Source: Bacteroidia bacterium (lineage in GTDB: Bacteria; Bacteroidota; Bacteroidia; Bacteroidales; Prolixibacteraceae). From it: 30,626 bases of DNA. Below are positions 1-7,336 of this stretch, in pieces. The stretch spans positions 1 through 30,626 of the forward strand of contig JANYJT010000295.1 in NCBI GenBank assembly GCA_025358395.1, written 5' to 3'. The notes beneath the pieces are model-generated. The model saw nothing but the letters and a program-made list of their open reading frames with translations. It was not told the DNA's origin and did no database searches. The position numbers and the translations under genes are program-made. The first letter of the stretch is position 1. The number at the start of each line of letters is the position of its first letter.

Positions 1-14
1 TGATTACCAATTTT

Positions 15-818
15 TCAGTGTTTTGCGGCAAAAGTCTGCGCAATACTGTATCCTGCTTCATCGATGGCATAGGTCAGCTTGTCAATCCGGGTTGTAAAAT
101 AACCGTAGGCAACCATCGCGATGGCAGCAGATCCGATTCCAAAAGCAGTATTTACCAATGCTTCAGAAATACCGGTTGCAAGTGCGACCGAATCCGGGGC
201 TCCGGCATTGGCCATAGCGGCAAATGAGCGTATCATTCCCAAAACAGTTCCCAACAATCCCATCAGGGTTGCCAGGGAGGTAATGGTGGCCAGAGCTGGC
301 AAATTCTCCTCCAGACTTGGAAGTTCAAGAGAGGTTGCCTCCTCAATATTTTTTTGGATATCCAGGATTTTCTGCTCTTTGGTCATGATTTTATCCTTTC
401 CCATCTGCTCGTATTTGTCGAGTGTCGACTTTGCCACACTAGCTACAGATCCCTGAACCCGGTCACATTCGGCCTTGGCACCCTTGATATCATCTGCCGC
501 AAGATAAACTTTTAATTTTGCCACAAACTTAACCGGAGGGAGATTCCCATACGCTTTTTTGATGGTGTAATATCTCTCAAGTGAAAATGTTAATACGATA
601 ATTAGCAAAGTCATCAGAATGGGAACGATGTAACCTCCCTTGTAAATCATACCAAGATAATTACCCTGCATGGGATTGTTGGCAGAGCTGTTTCCCTGGA
701 AATTGGAGGGGGCTCCCATGACGAAAAAGAATACGAATAGCGAAATCACAAAGGCGATAGGAATGACCATTGCGACGAATAGATTTTGAAATTTTGCAAA
801 TCCTGATTGTGTTTCCAT
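15..818 (-). CDS. MotA/TolQ/ExbB-family proton channel protein
   Basis: This 267-residue inner-membrane protein belongs to the ExbB/TolQ/MotA family, which conducts protons to energise TonB- or Tol-type machines. A hydrophobic segment lies near residues 14-35 and a second near residues 62-80. The long conserved helices come after about residue 165, with the glycine-rich stretch LMGLLGTVLGMIRSF followed by a last helix containing NTAFGIGSAAIAMVAY. That arrangement is typical of the MotA_ExbB domain, and the length is slightly above the usual 220-240. It is the last complete gene on the left. An ExbD/TolR partner would be expected just outside the window on the same strand. It starts 30 bp after the hydG stop, so co-transcription is possible, although the functions look unrelated. 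In a SusC-rich organism it could energise TonB-dependent receptors. The family is clear, but ExbB versus TolQ is not resolved. Confidence 0.9.
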   Translation of the reverse strand: METQSGFAKFQNLFVAMVIPIAFVISLFVFFFVMGAPSNFQGNSSANNPMQGNYLGMIYKGGYIVPILMTLLIIVLTFSLERYYTIKKAYGNLPPVKFVAKLKVYLAADDIKGAKAECDRVQGSVASVAKSTLDKYEQMGKDKIMTKEQKILDIQKNIEEATSLELPSLEENLPALATITSLATLMGLLGTVLGMIRSFAAMANAGAPDSVALATGISEALVNTAFGIGSAAIAMVAYGYFTTRIDKLTYAIDEAGYSIAQTFAAKH

Positions 819-847
819 ATTTCAAAAGTGAGAATTTTATATTTATT

Positions 848-2356
848 TTAAAGGTACAGATCTCTTTGCCCACCCTGAATATACCCGTAATCTTCACGGA
901 ATCTGGCAAGAAGGTGAGGTTTTTGTTGAAAATAGGTCGAGTCTTCAATTTCTGCCAACTCTTTCTTAATCAACTCTTCTCCTATGATTTTTGTCTCAGG
1001 CGATGCATAATCATTGAGGTATTCACGGTAGGTCAGGACCGCATTTAGCTTGCAGAATTTACGCTCTTCGCAATGGCTGAGCATTCCCATGATGGTCTCT
1101 CCGGTTCGGCCGCACCTGTATCCTGCTGTGCAGAAGGAGGATATATAACCCAGCTTGCCAACCTCCTGAATTACAGCATCCAGATCGCGAGGATCGCCGA
1201 TGGTAAATTGTTTGTTGTCCTGGTTGAACTCCATTTTCTGGTCACTGTAGGCGCCGATTCCAATCCGTGTCGAGGCATCAGTTTGAGTGCAGCCCAGTTG
1301 AAGGACCTCCTGCTTGATGGCCGCTTTTTCCCTCGCGGTCACGATCAATCCGGCTGTTGGAACCGAAAGACGCAATACCGCAACCAATTTTTTGAAATTT
1401 TCGTCAGAAACATGATAATCAGAATGATTGCTTAACCAGGATCCGGATGCCGGTGTCATGCGGGGAAAGGAGATGGTATGCGGTCCGATGCCAAAATGAC
1501 GTTCCAGATCCAGGGTATGGTGCAACAATCCCATGACTTCAAATTTCCAGTCATACAATCCGAAAAGTGCACCAATGGCGACATCATCAACTCCGGCTTC
1601 GATGGCACGGTGAAGTGCATAAAGACGCCAGCGGTAATTGCCTTTCAGGGTATTGGCCGGATGAACTTTTGCAAACGTTTCGCGGTGATAAGTTTCCTGA
1701 AATACCTGGTAGGTCCCGATCCCGGCCTCTTTCAGTTTTTTGAGTTTGGCCATCTCCATGGGAGCCGCGTTGATGTTCACACGACGGATATTTGTCGGCT
1801 GACCAGATTTTGGCGCAATGTCATTTACCGAATAGACTGTTTTGATGCAATCCACCATGTAGTCCACATCCGTGGAAGGATGTTCACCAAAGACCAGTAT
1901 CAACCGCTTGTGACCTTCGTGTAAAACAGAAATCGTCTCCTGTTTAACCTCTTCCATGGTAAGGATACGTCTTACCTCCAGGTTATTGGCTTCGCGGAAA
2001 CCACAGTAGGCGCAATTGTTGACACAATAATTGGCGCAATAGAGGGGGGCGAAGAAAACGATGCGGTTGTCATAAACCTTCTTTTTTACCTCAAGGGCTG
2101 TCCTGTTAATCTCCTGCCAGAGCTCAGGATCCCTGACCTGCAAAAGAGCCGCAGTCTCGTCAGGATGAAGGGTTTTAATGGAAAGTGACTTCTGTAGAAT
2201 ATCCCTGATAAAAACGGGATCCGGATCAGATTGACGTTTCAGAACTGAGAAAATGGACTGATCGTCAATGTAATCTTTGCCATTAAGCAGGTATTTATCA
2301 ATTTCTTCGTTATGAACAATCCCTTTTTTCCAATCTCTGATTCCAGCAACTCCCAT
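848..2356 (-). CDS. hydG: [FeFe]-hydrogenase H-cluster maturase HydG (radical SAM)
   Basis: HydG is the radical SAM tyrosine lyase that makes the CO and CN ligands of the H-cluster. The radical-SAM motif is the CX3CX2C at C111, C115 and C118, within CANYCVNNCAYCGF. The ThiH/HydG barrel follows, with the typical stretch around FQETYHRETFAKVHP. The C-terminal auxiliary-cluster motif is unusual: known HydG has CX2CX22C, but here the reading is FCTAGYRCGRTG. The first cysteine is C409, the second position is Gly412, a cysteine lies three residues later at C415, and the third ligand C435 is at the normal spacing. The 502-residue length is slightly long; the ATG at 2356 is used because the whole N-terminal extension is coding-like. 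It follows hydA by 45 bp in the same direction, which fits an operon. hydE and hydF are not in the window. Confidence 0.95.
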   Translation of the reverse strand: MGVAGIRDWKKGIVHNEEIDKYLLNGKDYIDDQSIFSVLKRQSDPDPVFIRDILQKSLSIKTLHPDETAALLQVRDPELWQEINRTALEVKKKVYDNRIVFFAPLYCANYCVNNCAYCGFREANNLEVRRILTMEEVKQETISVLHEGHKRLILVFGEHPSTDVDYMVDCIKTVYSVNDIAPKSGQPTNIRRVNINAAPMEMAKLKKLKEAGIGTYQVFQETYHRETFAKVHPANTLKGNYRWRLYALHRAIEAGVDDVAIGALFGLYDWKFEVMGLLHHTLDLERHFGIGPHTISFPRMTPASGSWLSNHSDYHVSDENFKKLVAVLRLSVPTAGLIVTAREKAAIKQEVLQLGCTQTDASTRIGIGAYSDQKMEFNQDNKQFTIGDPRDLDAVIQEVGKLGYISSFCTAGYRCGRTGETIMGMLSHCEERKFCKLNAVLTYREYLNDYASPETKIIGEELIKKELAEIEDSTYFQQKPHLLARFREDYGYIQGGQRDLYL

Positions 2357-2401
2357 GACGTAATTTTGAACTGCAAATATACAGCAAAAAGAGTTCCCAG
2401 A

Positions 2402-4192
2402 CTATGTTCTTTCCCTTACTTGATAAGAAGTATGTAAAAGTTTATGAGATAATTCACCCAGTGGTTCGCCAAGAAAATCTTTGTAAATTTTAATCACTTC
2501 AGGATTTTCGTGCGATTTTCTAATCGGTTTTCCAAGGTCTTCGGCATAAATGGCCGCGGCTCTTTTTTTCCGTATCTCGAAATTCGTTGGGATAGGCTGG
2601 CCGCCACCTCCAAGGCATCCTCCCGGACAGGCCATTACTTCCAGAAAATGAAAATCGGCCGTGCCTGCCTTGATCATATCCATGGCTTTTTTAGCGTTTG
2701 TTAAGCCATGGGCTACCGCATATTTTAGCTCGACTCCTTCCAGAAATTTCCATTCCTCAATGGTATTTTCAATCTTGACGCTGCTGAATTTGATTCCCTC
2801 CATTCCCCTGATAGGCAAGACGGCCAGATTCTTGAAAGGAATCTCCCTGCCTGTCACAATTTCATACACAGTTCTCAGGGCTGCCTCCATCACACCGCCT
2901 GTAGCGCCAAAAATGACGGCAGCTCCGGTCGATTCACCCATCAAACGGTCAAACTCCATCTCTTCGAGTTGGTTAAAACTTATTCCGGCCTGTTTGATCA
3001 TGATAGCCAACTCGCGGGTAGTCAGCACATAATCCACATCCCTATAGCCACTGTCATGCATTTCCGTTCTGGCCGCTTCAAATTTTTTGGCGGTACAAGG
3101 CATTATTGACACAGAGACAATTTTCTTTGGTTCGATGTTGCGGGCCTTAGCATAGTAGGTTTTCAACAATGCGCCGAACATCTGTTGCGGTGATTTGCAT
3201 GTAGATAAGTGGGGTAAATACTCCGGATACATGTGTTCGATGTATTTGATCCAGCCGGGTGAACAGGAGGTGGCCATGGGAAGCGCAACGCTGGTATCCT
3301 TGTTGACAAGCGCTTTTTTAAGCCGGCCTAAAAGTTCTGTTCCTTCCTCCAATATGGTCAGATCCGCAGTAAAATCTGTGTCCAGCACAGCGTCGAAGCC
3401 AAGCCTTTTGAGAGCCGAGACCATTTTCCCGGTAACCCTGGTCCCTACCGGATAGCCCATCTCTTCTCCAAGGCCAATTCTGACGGCTGGCGCCGTCTGC
3501 ACCACCACATGCAGATCAGGATTTGAAATAGCGTCCCAAACCTCTTCGATGTAATTTTTTTCGACCAATGCACCGGTAGGACATCGGTTGATGCATTGAC
3601 CGCAATTGGTGCAGACCACATCGTTCATCGATTTTTCATAAAAAGTCGAAATCTTCATCTCATGACCTTTGTATGCAACCGAAAGGGCATTGACACCCTG
3701 AAGCTCCTCGCAGGTTCTTACACAACGCTGACATCTGATGCATTTGCTGTCGTCCTTCACGATGCTTGGAGAGATGTTGTCAATGGTATGTTTCTTCTCT
3801 TTGTATAGTTCGATAAAATCCTGGGTCATAATCTTGTACTCAGATGCCAGATTTTGCAGTTCGCACAATCCATTTTTGTAACACTTGGTACAATCAGAAT
3901 TGTGTTCTGAAAGCAGTAACTCAATAATGTGCTTTCTACAGTTCCTTACTTTCAGGCTGTTGGTAAGGATATCCATCCCTTCCTCGCAGGGGGTAGCACA
4001 GGCAGCGGCCAATCTTTTCTGACCGGTGACTTCCACCATACAAACTCTGCAATTGCCTGCAACACAGATGTCCTGATGGTAGCATAGAGTTGGAATGACC
4101 ACATTGACTTTTTTTGCAGCATCCAGGATCACGGTATTCTCCGGAACATCGACCGGTATGCCGTTGATGGTTATATGAATGGTTTCAGCCAT
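2402..4192 (-). CDS. hydA: [FeFe]-hydrogenase catalytic subunit (HydA/HndD type)
   Basis: This 596-residue subunit carries the H-cluster and reversibly reduces protons to H2. The domains in order are an N-terminal [2Fe-2S] domain (residues about 1-80, with CVAGNCRVC), a His/Cys cluster region (HNSDCTKCYKNGLC), two [4Fe-4S] motifs (CIRCQRCVRTC and CTNCGQCINRCPTG), then the H-cluster domain. The three H-cluster signatures are TSCSPGW (C310), MPCTAKKFE (C366) and MACPGGCLGGGGQP (C522, C526). In the first signature a serine follows the ligand cysteine, where many monomeric hydrogenases have the proton-relay cysteine. The small-subunit-like tail is present at the end. The ATG at 4192 is preferred over an in-frame TTG nine bases upstream, because the protein then begins MAETIHITING as expected for a ferredoxin-type domain. 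With the NuoE- and NuoF-like genes upstream it probably forms an NADH-linked trimer. Confidence 0.96.
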   Translation of the reverse strand: MAETIHITINGIPVDVPENTVILDAAKKVNVVIPTLCYHQDICVAGNCRVCMVEVTGQKRLAAACATPCEEGMDILTNSLKVRNCRKHIIELLLSEHNSDCTKCYKNGLCELQNLASEYKIMTQDFIELYKEKKHTIDNISPSIVKDDSKCIRCQRCVRTCEELQGVNALSVAYKGHEMKISTFYEKSMNDVVCTNCGQCINRCPTGALVEKNYIEEVWDAISNPDLHVVVQTAPAVRIGLGEEMGYPVGTRVTGKMVSALKRLGFDAVLDTDFTADLTILEEGTELLGRLKKALVNKDTSVALPMATSCSPGWIKYIEHMYPEYLPHLSTCKSPQQMFGALLKTYYAKARNIEPKKIVSVSIMPCTAKKFEAARTEMHDSGYRDVDYVLTTRELAIMIKQAGISFNQLEEMEFDRLMGESTGAAVIFGATGGVMEAALRTVYEIVTGREIPFKNLAVLPIRGMEGIKFSSVKIENTIEEWKFLEGVELKYAVAHGLTNAKKAMDMIKAGTADFHFLEVMACPGGCLGGGGQPIPTNFEIRKKRAAAIYAEDLGKPIRKSHENPEVIKIYKDFLGEPLGELSHKLLHTSYQVRERT

Positions 4193-4206
4193 AATTCTCA
4201 ATTTTA

Positions 4207-4234
4207 GATTTTGGATTTTGGATTTTCGATTACG
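4207..4234. repeat. Tandem heptamer GATTTTG, about four copies
   Basis: Four adjacent 7-mers (GATTTTG, GATTTTG, GATTTTC, GATTACG) lie just upstream of hydA, in the gap to the NuoF-like gene. The period differs from the 8-bp repeats elsewhere in the window. The function is unknown. It may be slipped-strand repeat expansion in non-coding DNA. Confidence 0.7.
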
Positions 4235-4292
4235 CCGACTTGCAGATATAAGTTTTTAATATATTGAAGGTCAACCCCATAAGTTAGTATTT

Positions 4293-4345
4293 CACATTTT
4301 CACATTAGATTAGCATATTAGCAAATTAGCAAATTAGCACATTAT
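4293..4345. repeat. Tandem octamer CANATTAG array
   Basis: The 143-bp gap between the NuoF-like gene and hydA holds consecutive units CACATTTT, CACATTAG, a partial ATTAG, CATATTAG, CAAATTAG, CAAATTAG and CACATTAT, running up to the NuoF-like stop codon. The same octamer family recurs at 20446-20585 and, in a related form, at 23436-23451. No function is known to me. It lies in a transcribed spacer if the hydrogenase genes form one operon. Confidence 0.85.
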
Positions 4346-5532
4346 TAATAAATCATCTCTTCCCTAAAATTCTCCACGATAGAGGCAAAAGAGTTGGCCA
4401 CCGATTGGCCCAGTCCACATTTGGCCGTGTATTGCATCGTTTCGCCTAATTTTAGCAACTTGTCGAGATAGGGTGCCGGTCTGTCACCTTTTTTAACGGC
4501 TTTAATTCCGGCAAGAAGCTGTTGACAACCTATCCGGCAAGGGGTACACTGCCCACAAGACTCTTCCCTGAAAAATTCGAGGTAATTGTCTAGCAGGTTG
4601 TACATTGATCTTGAGCTGTTAAAAATCATCATCGATCCACCGGTAGGCAAGGAGATGCCAATCAGTTTTCCCTGGTAGCCGATGGCCGTTTCGCTAAATT
4701 TTTTTCTGGGAACCAGGAATCCTGAAGCACCACCAACTTGTACTGCTTTGGTGTCGCCATCTCCAAATTCGTCGACAAAATCCTGAAGACTCATCCCAAG
4801 TTCAAGTTCGTAAATGCCGGGTTTTGGGGTATCCCCGGAAATGGAAAATAGTTTGGATCCCCTGGAATACTGGACTCCCAGGTCATAGAATTTTTTAGCG
4901 CCATACTTAAATATGGTATATGTATGTGCCAATGTCTCAACATTGTTAATCACGGTAGGTTTTTTGCGGTATCCACTGAAAGATGGGTAGGGCGGTTTGT
5001 TTCTTGGCTCGCCGCGTTTCCCTTCGAGCGATTCGAAAAGGGCCGTCTCTTCTCCACAGATATAGGCTCCGCTACCCATAAAAATGGTAATGTTGAAGTC
5101 GAGGTTTATTTTTTTGCAGAAATAGCTGAATTCGTTGATGGCATCATTGAGGGGCTTTTCGAGGAATTTGTATTCGCCGCGAAGGTAAATAATGCCATTT
5201 TTCGCACCGACAATAAAGGCACATACTGCCATTGCTGTGAGTACTTTATAAGGCACACGGGTAAGGATTTCGCGGTCTTTGAATGTCCCGGGTTCACCTT
5301 CGTCCGCGTTGCAGATTACGTACTTTTCCTTTTCTGCAGCTTCCGAAGTAAGTTTCCATTTTAATCCTGTCGGGAAACCAGCGCCTCCACGTCCCTTCAA
5401 CTCAGAGCTGATCAGCTCATTAATAAGTTCCTGTTTTGGTCGATGGATCGATTTCTGTAATATTTTCTCCCAGTCAGTATCCTGAACAAAAATAAAATCA
5501 ACCCTTTTCAGTAAAAGATGTTGCTCTATCAT
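4345..5532 (-). CDS. NuoF-like NADH:FMN-binding hydrogenase subunit (short HydB type)
   Basis: This 395-residue protein is homologous to the flavin subunit of complex I and of multimeric hydrogenases, which oxidises NADH through FMN. The NADH/FMN-binding region has ELKGRGGAGFPTGLKW near residue 46, plus GSGAYICGEETALFESLEG. The [4Fe-4S] ligands are C326, C329 and C332 in SCGQCTPCRIGC, and C372 in TAKCGLGQS. It stops just after that domain. Bifurcating HydB proteins (about 600 residues) add an N-terminal thioredoxin-like [2Fe-2S] domain and a C-terminal two-[4Fe-4S] ferredoxin domain; both are absent here. The ATG overlaps the stop of the NuoE-like gene by four bases (ATGA), so the two are translationally coupled. 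It probably passes electrons from NADH to HydA, directly or through the NuoE-like subunit. Confidence 0.92.
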   Translation of the reverse strand: MIEQHLLLKRVDFIFVQDTDWEKILQKSIHRPKQELINELISSELKGRGGAGFPTGLKWKLTSEAAEKEKYVICNADEGEPGTFKDREILTRVPYKVLTAMAVCAFIVGAKNGIIYLRGEYKFLEKPLNDAINEFSYFCKKINLDFNITIFMGSGAYICGEETALFESLEGKRGEPRNKPPYPSFSGYRKKPTVINNVETLAHTYTIFKYGAKKFYDLGVQYSRGSKLFSISGDTPKPGIYELELGMSLQDFVDEFGDGDTKAVQVGGASGFLVPRKKFSETAIGYQGKLIGISLPTGGSMMIFNSSRSMYNLLDNYLEFFREESCGQCTPCRIGCQQLLAGIKAVKKGDRPAPYLDKLLKLGETMQYTAKCGLGQSVANSFASIVENFREEMIY

Positions 5533-5996
5533 AACTCTTTTTTTAGATAATCACTAAGAATTTCGCGAACCTTTTCAGGGGTTAATTCGGTGTACACTTC
5601 ATGGTTAATGACCATGGCAGGAGCTTTGTGGCACCAACCAAGGCAGTTAGTTTCAACCAGGCTAAACCTGCCGTCCTGTGTAGTCTGACCAATATCGATT
5701 TTTAACATTTCTTTGATAGCCAGAATAATTTGGTTTTTCCCTTTCATGGAGCAGGATATGGTTTTGCACACCCGGATGGTAAATTTGCCCATCTTCCGGT
5801 GTTCAAGAAAGGAGTAAAAAGTAGCCGTTCCATACACTTCGGCAGCAGGTAAATCCAGCACTTTGGATATTTCTACCATCGACTTTTGAGATAGGTAGTT
5901 ATCGTATTCAACCACACCTTGTAATATGGGAAGAAGGCTTTCTCTTGTACGGCCGTGGAGATCGGCCAGGGCAACGATTCTCTTGTGCAAATCCAT
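5529..5996 (-). CDS. NuoE-like [2Fe-2S] thioredoxin-fold subunit (HydC type)
   Basis: This 155-residue protein has the normal size of the NuoE/HydC [2Fe-2S] subunit. The four cluster ligands are visible: C77 and C82 in RVCKTISCS, and C118 and C122 in ETNCLGWCHKAP, matching the family pattern CX4C plus CX3C. An N-terminal helical part (about 1-60) precedes the thioredoxin-like fold. It is the first gene of the apparent hydrogenase operon and its stop overlaps the start of the NuoF-like gene. Its role is to hold a one-electron carrier next to the flavin subunit of an NADH-linked hydrogenase. A start at 5996 gives the expected N-terminus with no nearby alternative. Confidence 0.93.
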   Translation of the reverse strand: MDLHKRIVALADLHGRTRESLLPILQGVVEYDNYLSQKSMVEISKVLDLPAAEVYGTATFYSFLEHRKMGKFTIRVCKTISCSMKGKNQIILAIKEMLKIDIGQTTQDGRFSLVETNCLGWCHKAPAMVINHEVYTELTPEKVREILSDYLKKEL

Positions 5997-6136
5997 GGTG
6001 TATATTTAAAATGATTTAAAAAGATACAGGATTCAGTTCTACTAAATTAAATCATTCATTTTGAGCATACAAGAGATAAAAACATGTTATAAATCATATT
6101 TTTCAAACAAATTGTTCAAAGTTTCACGGATTGGGC

Positions 6137-6160
6137 AAAAAAAAACCCGGAAGAACCGGG
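6137..6160 (-). terminator. Intrinsic terminator after the DHOD-like gene
   Basis: Read on the minus strand, a CCCGG/CCGGG stem (6156-6160 with 6146-6150) with a 5-base loop is followed by nine T residues (6145-6137). It lies 12 bp past the stop of the dihydroorotate-dehydrogenase-like gene, and separates that gene from the hydrogenase operon. Confidence 0.8.
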
Positions 6161-6171
6161 CTTTAAATCTA

Positions 6172-7185
6172 TTATACCATGGGGTATTTTTTAAATATTT
6201 CTGTCGACTTCATTAATATATCAACATAATGAGCTCTTCGATAGGCATATGGCTCTTTACTTTTTTTCATGGAAAGCTTTCCTTTAAAATCATTGAGGGA
6301 TTTGTAACCTTTTGCATCCATCCACTCTTCCAAAGTCTCAATCATCTGCGTAATATGGGCTGCCTTATTTTTGTAAACTGTACTTACTACCTGAACTGAA
6401 CTAGCGCCGGCAAGTACCATCTTTATCACATCAGTTCCATCTGAAATACCTCTGCTGGCGCATAAATCAGCTTTGATGTTTCCAAAAAGCAATCCGACAA
6501 AGCGAAGTGTGACTTGATAATCTTTTTCATGTGTCAGATCGAATGGAAAAAAGAACTCTTCGGTTTCGATGTTGATTTCCGGTTGAAAGAACCGGTTAAA
6601 AACCACAACACCTGATGCACCTGCTTTATCTGCTTGCGAAATAAAGTTAACCGGATTGGCATAGAACGGGGAAAGCTTCACGCTGATCGGAATTTTGACC
6701 AGTTTTTTAAGCTTCTTCAGAATGGCGATTTGATGGGCCTCGATTTTTGAACTATCATTCTCCGCATCAGTAGGAACATCATAGAAATTTAATTCCAGGC
6801 CTGCAATGCCGGTCTTTTCCAATTGAACGGCATAATCTTCCCATGATTGGTCGTAAATGGCATTAAGGCTGGCAAAAACCGGAATACTGACATTTTTTAT
6901 CAACTTTGACAGATTGTACAGGTGTTCGCCGGCTCCGCTGTGTTTGATCTCCGGAAAGATACTTCCCATCTCAGCATTCCTGTAGCTATATTCACCTACC
7001 TGTTCGTCAAGCTGGATTTGTTCAAGATTGATCTGCTCTTCAAACAGAGAACGGTAAACGATTGCTGCTACACCGGCGCGCTCAATTTTTTTAATCGCGT
7101 TGATATCCTCAACAAGGCTGGATGCGCCCAAAATGATCGGATTTTTTAACTCAACCCCCATAAAAGTTGTTCTAAGATCTGCCAT
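6172..7185 (-). CDS. Dihydroorotate dehydrogenase-like FMN barrel protein
   Basis: This 337-residue protein has the overall layout of class 1 dihydroorotate dehydrogenases, which are TIM-barrel FMN enzymes. Visible family features are LKNPIILGASSL at the start, ISVKLSPFY in the middle, VVFNRFF, and the phosphate-binding end SRGISDGTDVIKMVLAGAS followed by VQVVSTVYKNK. The strand that in true class 1 enzymes reads about LNxSCPN, with the key residues, here reads LELNFYDVPT, so the usual catalytic-loop signature is missing. It may act on another substrate, and I would not call it PyrD. Related stand-alone proteins are common in Bacteroidota. It has its own terminator and sits alone between hppA and the hydrogenase genes. 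Confidence 0.8.
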   Translation of the reverse strand: MADLRTTFMGVELKNPIILGASSLVEDINAIKKIERAGVAAIVYRSLFEEQINLEQIQLDEQVGEYSYRNAEMGSIFPEIKHSGAGEHLYNLSKLIKNVSIPVFASLNAIYDQSWEDYAVQLEKTGIAGLELNFYDVPTDAENDSSKIEAHQIAILKKLKKLVKIPISVKLSPFYANPVNFISQADKAGASGVVVFNRFFQPEINIETEEFFFPFDLTHEKDYQVTLRFVGLLFGNIKADLCASRGISDGTDVIKMVLAGASSVQVVSTVYKNKAAHITQMIETLEEWMDAKGYKSLNDFKGKLSMKKSKEPYAYRRAHYVDILMKSTEIFKKYPMV

Positions 7186-7250
7186 AATTTCTCTTTTTTA
7201 TCACTTTGTCAATATTAGCTATTTTTGTTTTATGCCTGCTTATCAAACTA

Positions 7251-7280
7251 AAAAATACCGCGTTCAGGCGGTATTTTTTT
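7251..7280. terminator. Hairpin with A and T tracts downstream of hppA, likely terminator
   Basis: A perfect 10-bp stem, AAAATACCGC (7252-7261) with GCGGTATTTT (7268-7277), encloses a 6-base loop. It has a run of T on the plus strand and a shorter run of A on the other side, so it could act on both strands. It lies 57 bp beyond the hppA stop on the minus strand and just upstream of the DHOD-like gene. Confidence 0.75.
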
Positions 7281-7336
7281 ATACGGTGATACCTTGATTT
7301 TTGTTTAATAAAACCAGAATCAAATTAACACATTAC

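Noticed and set aside
4293..4345. CRISPR-like array
   Set aside because: The units are 8 bp with no spacers and no cas genes; this is a simple tandem repeat.
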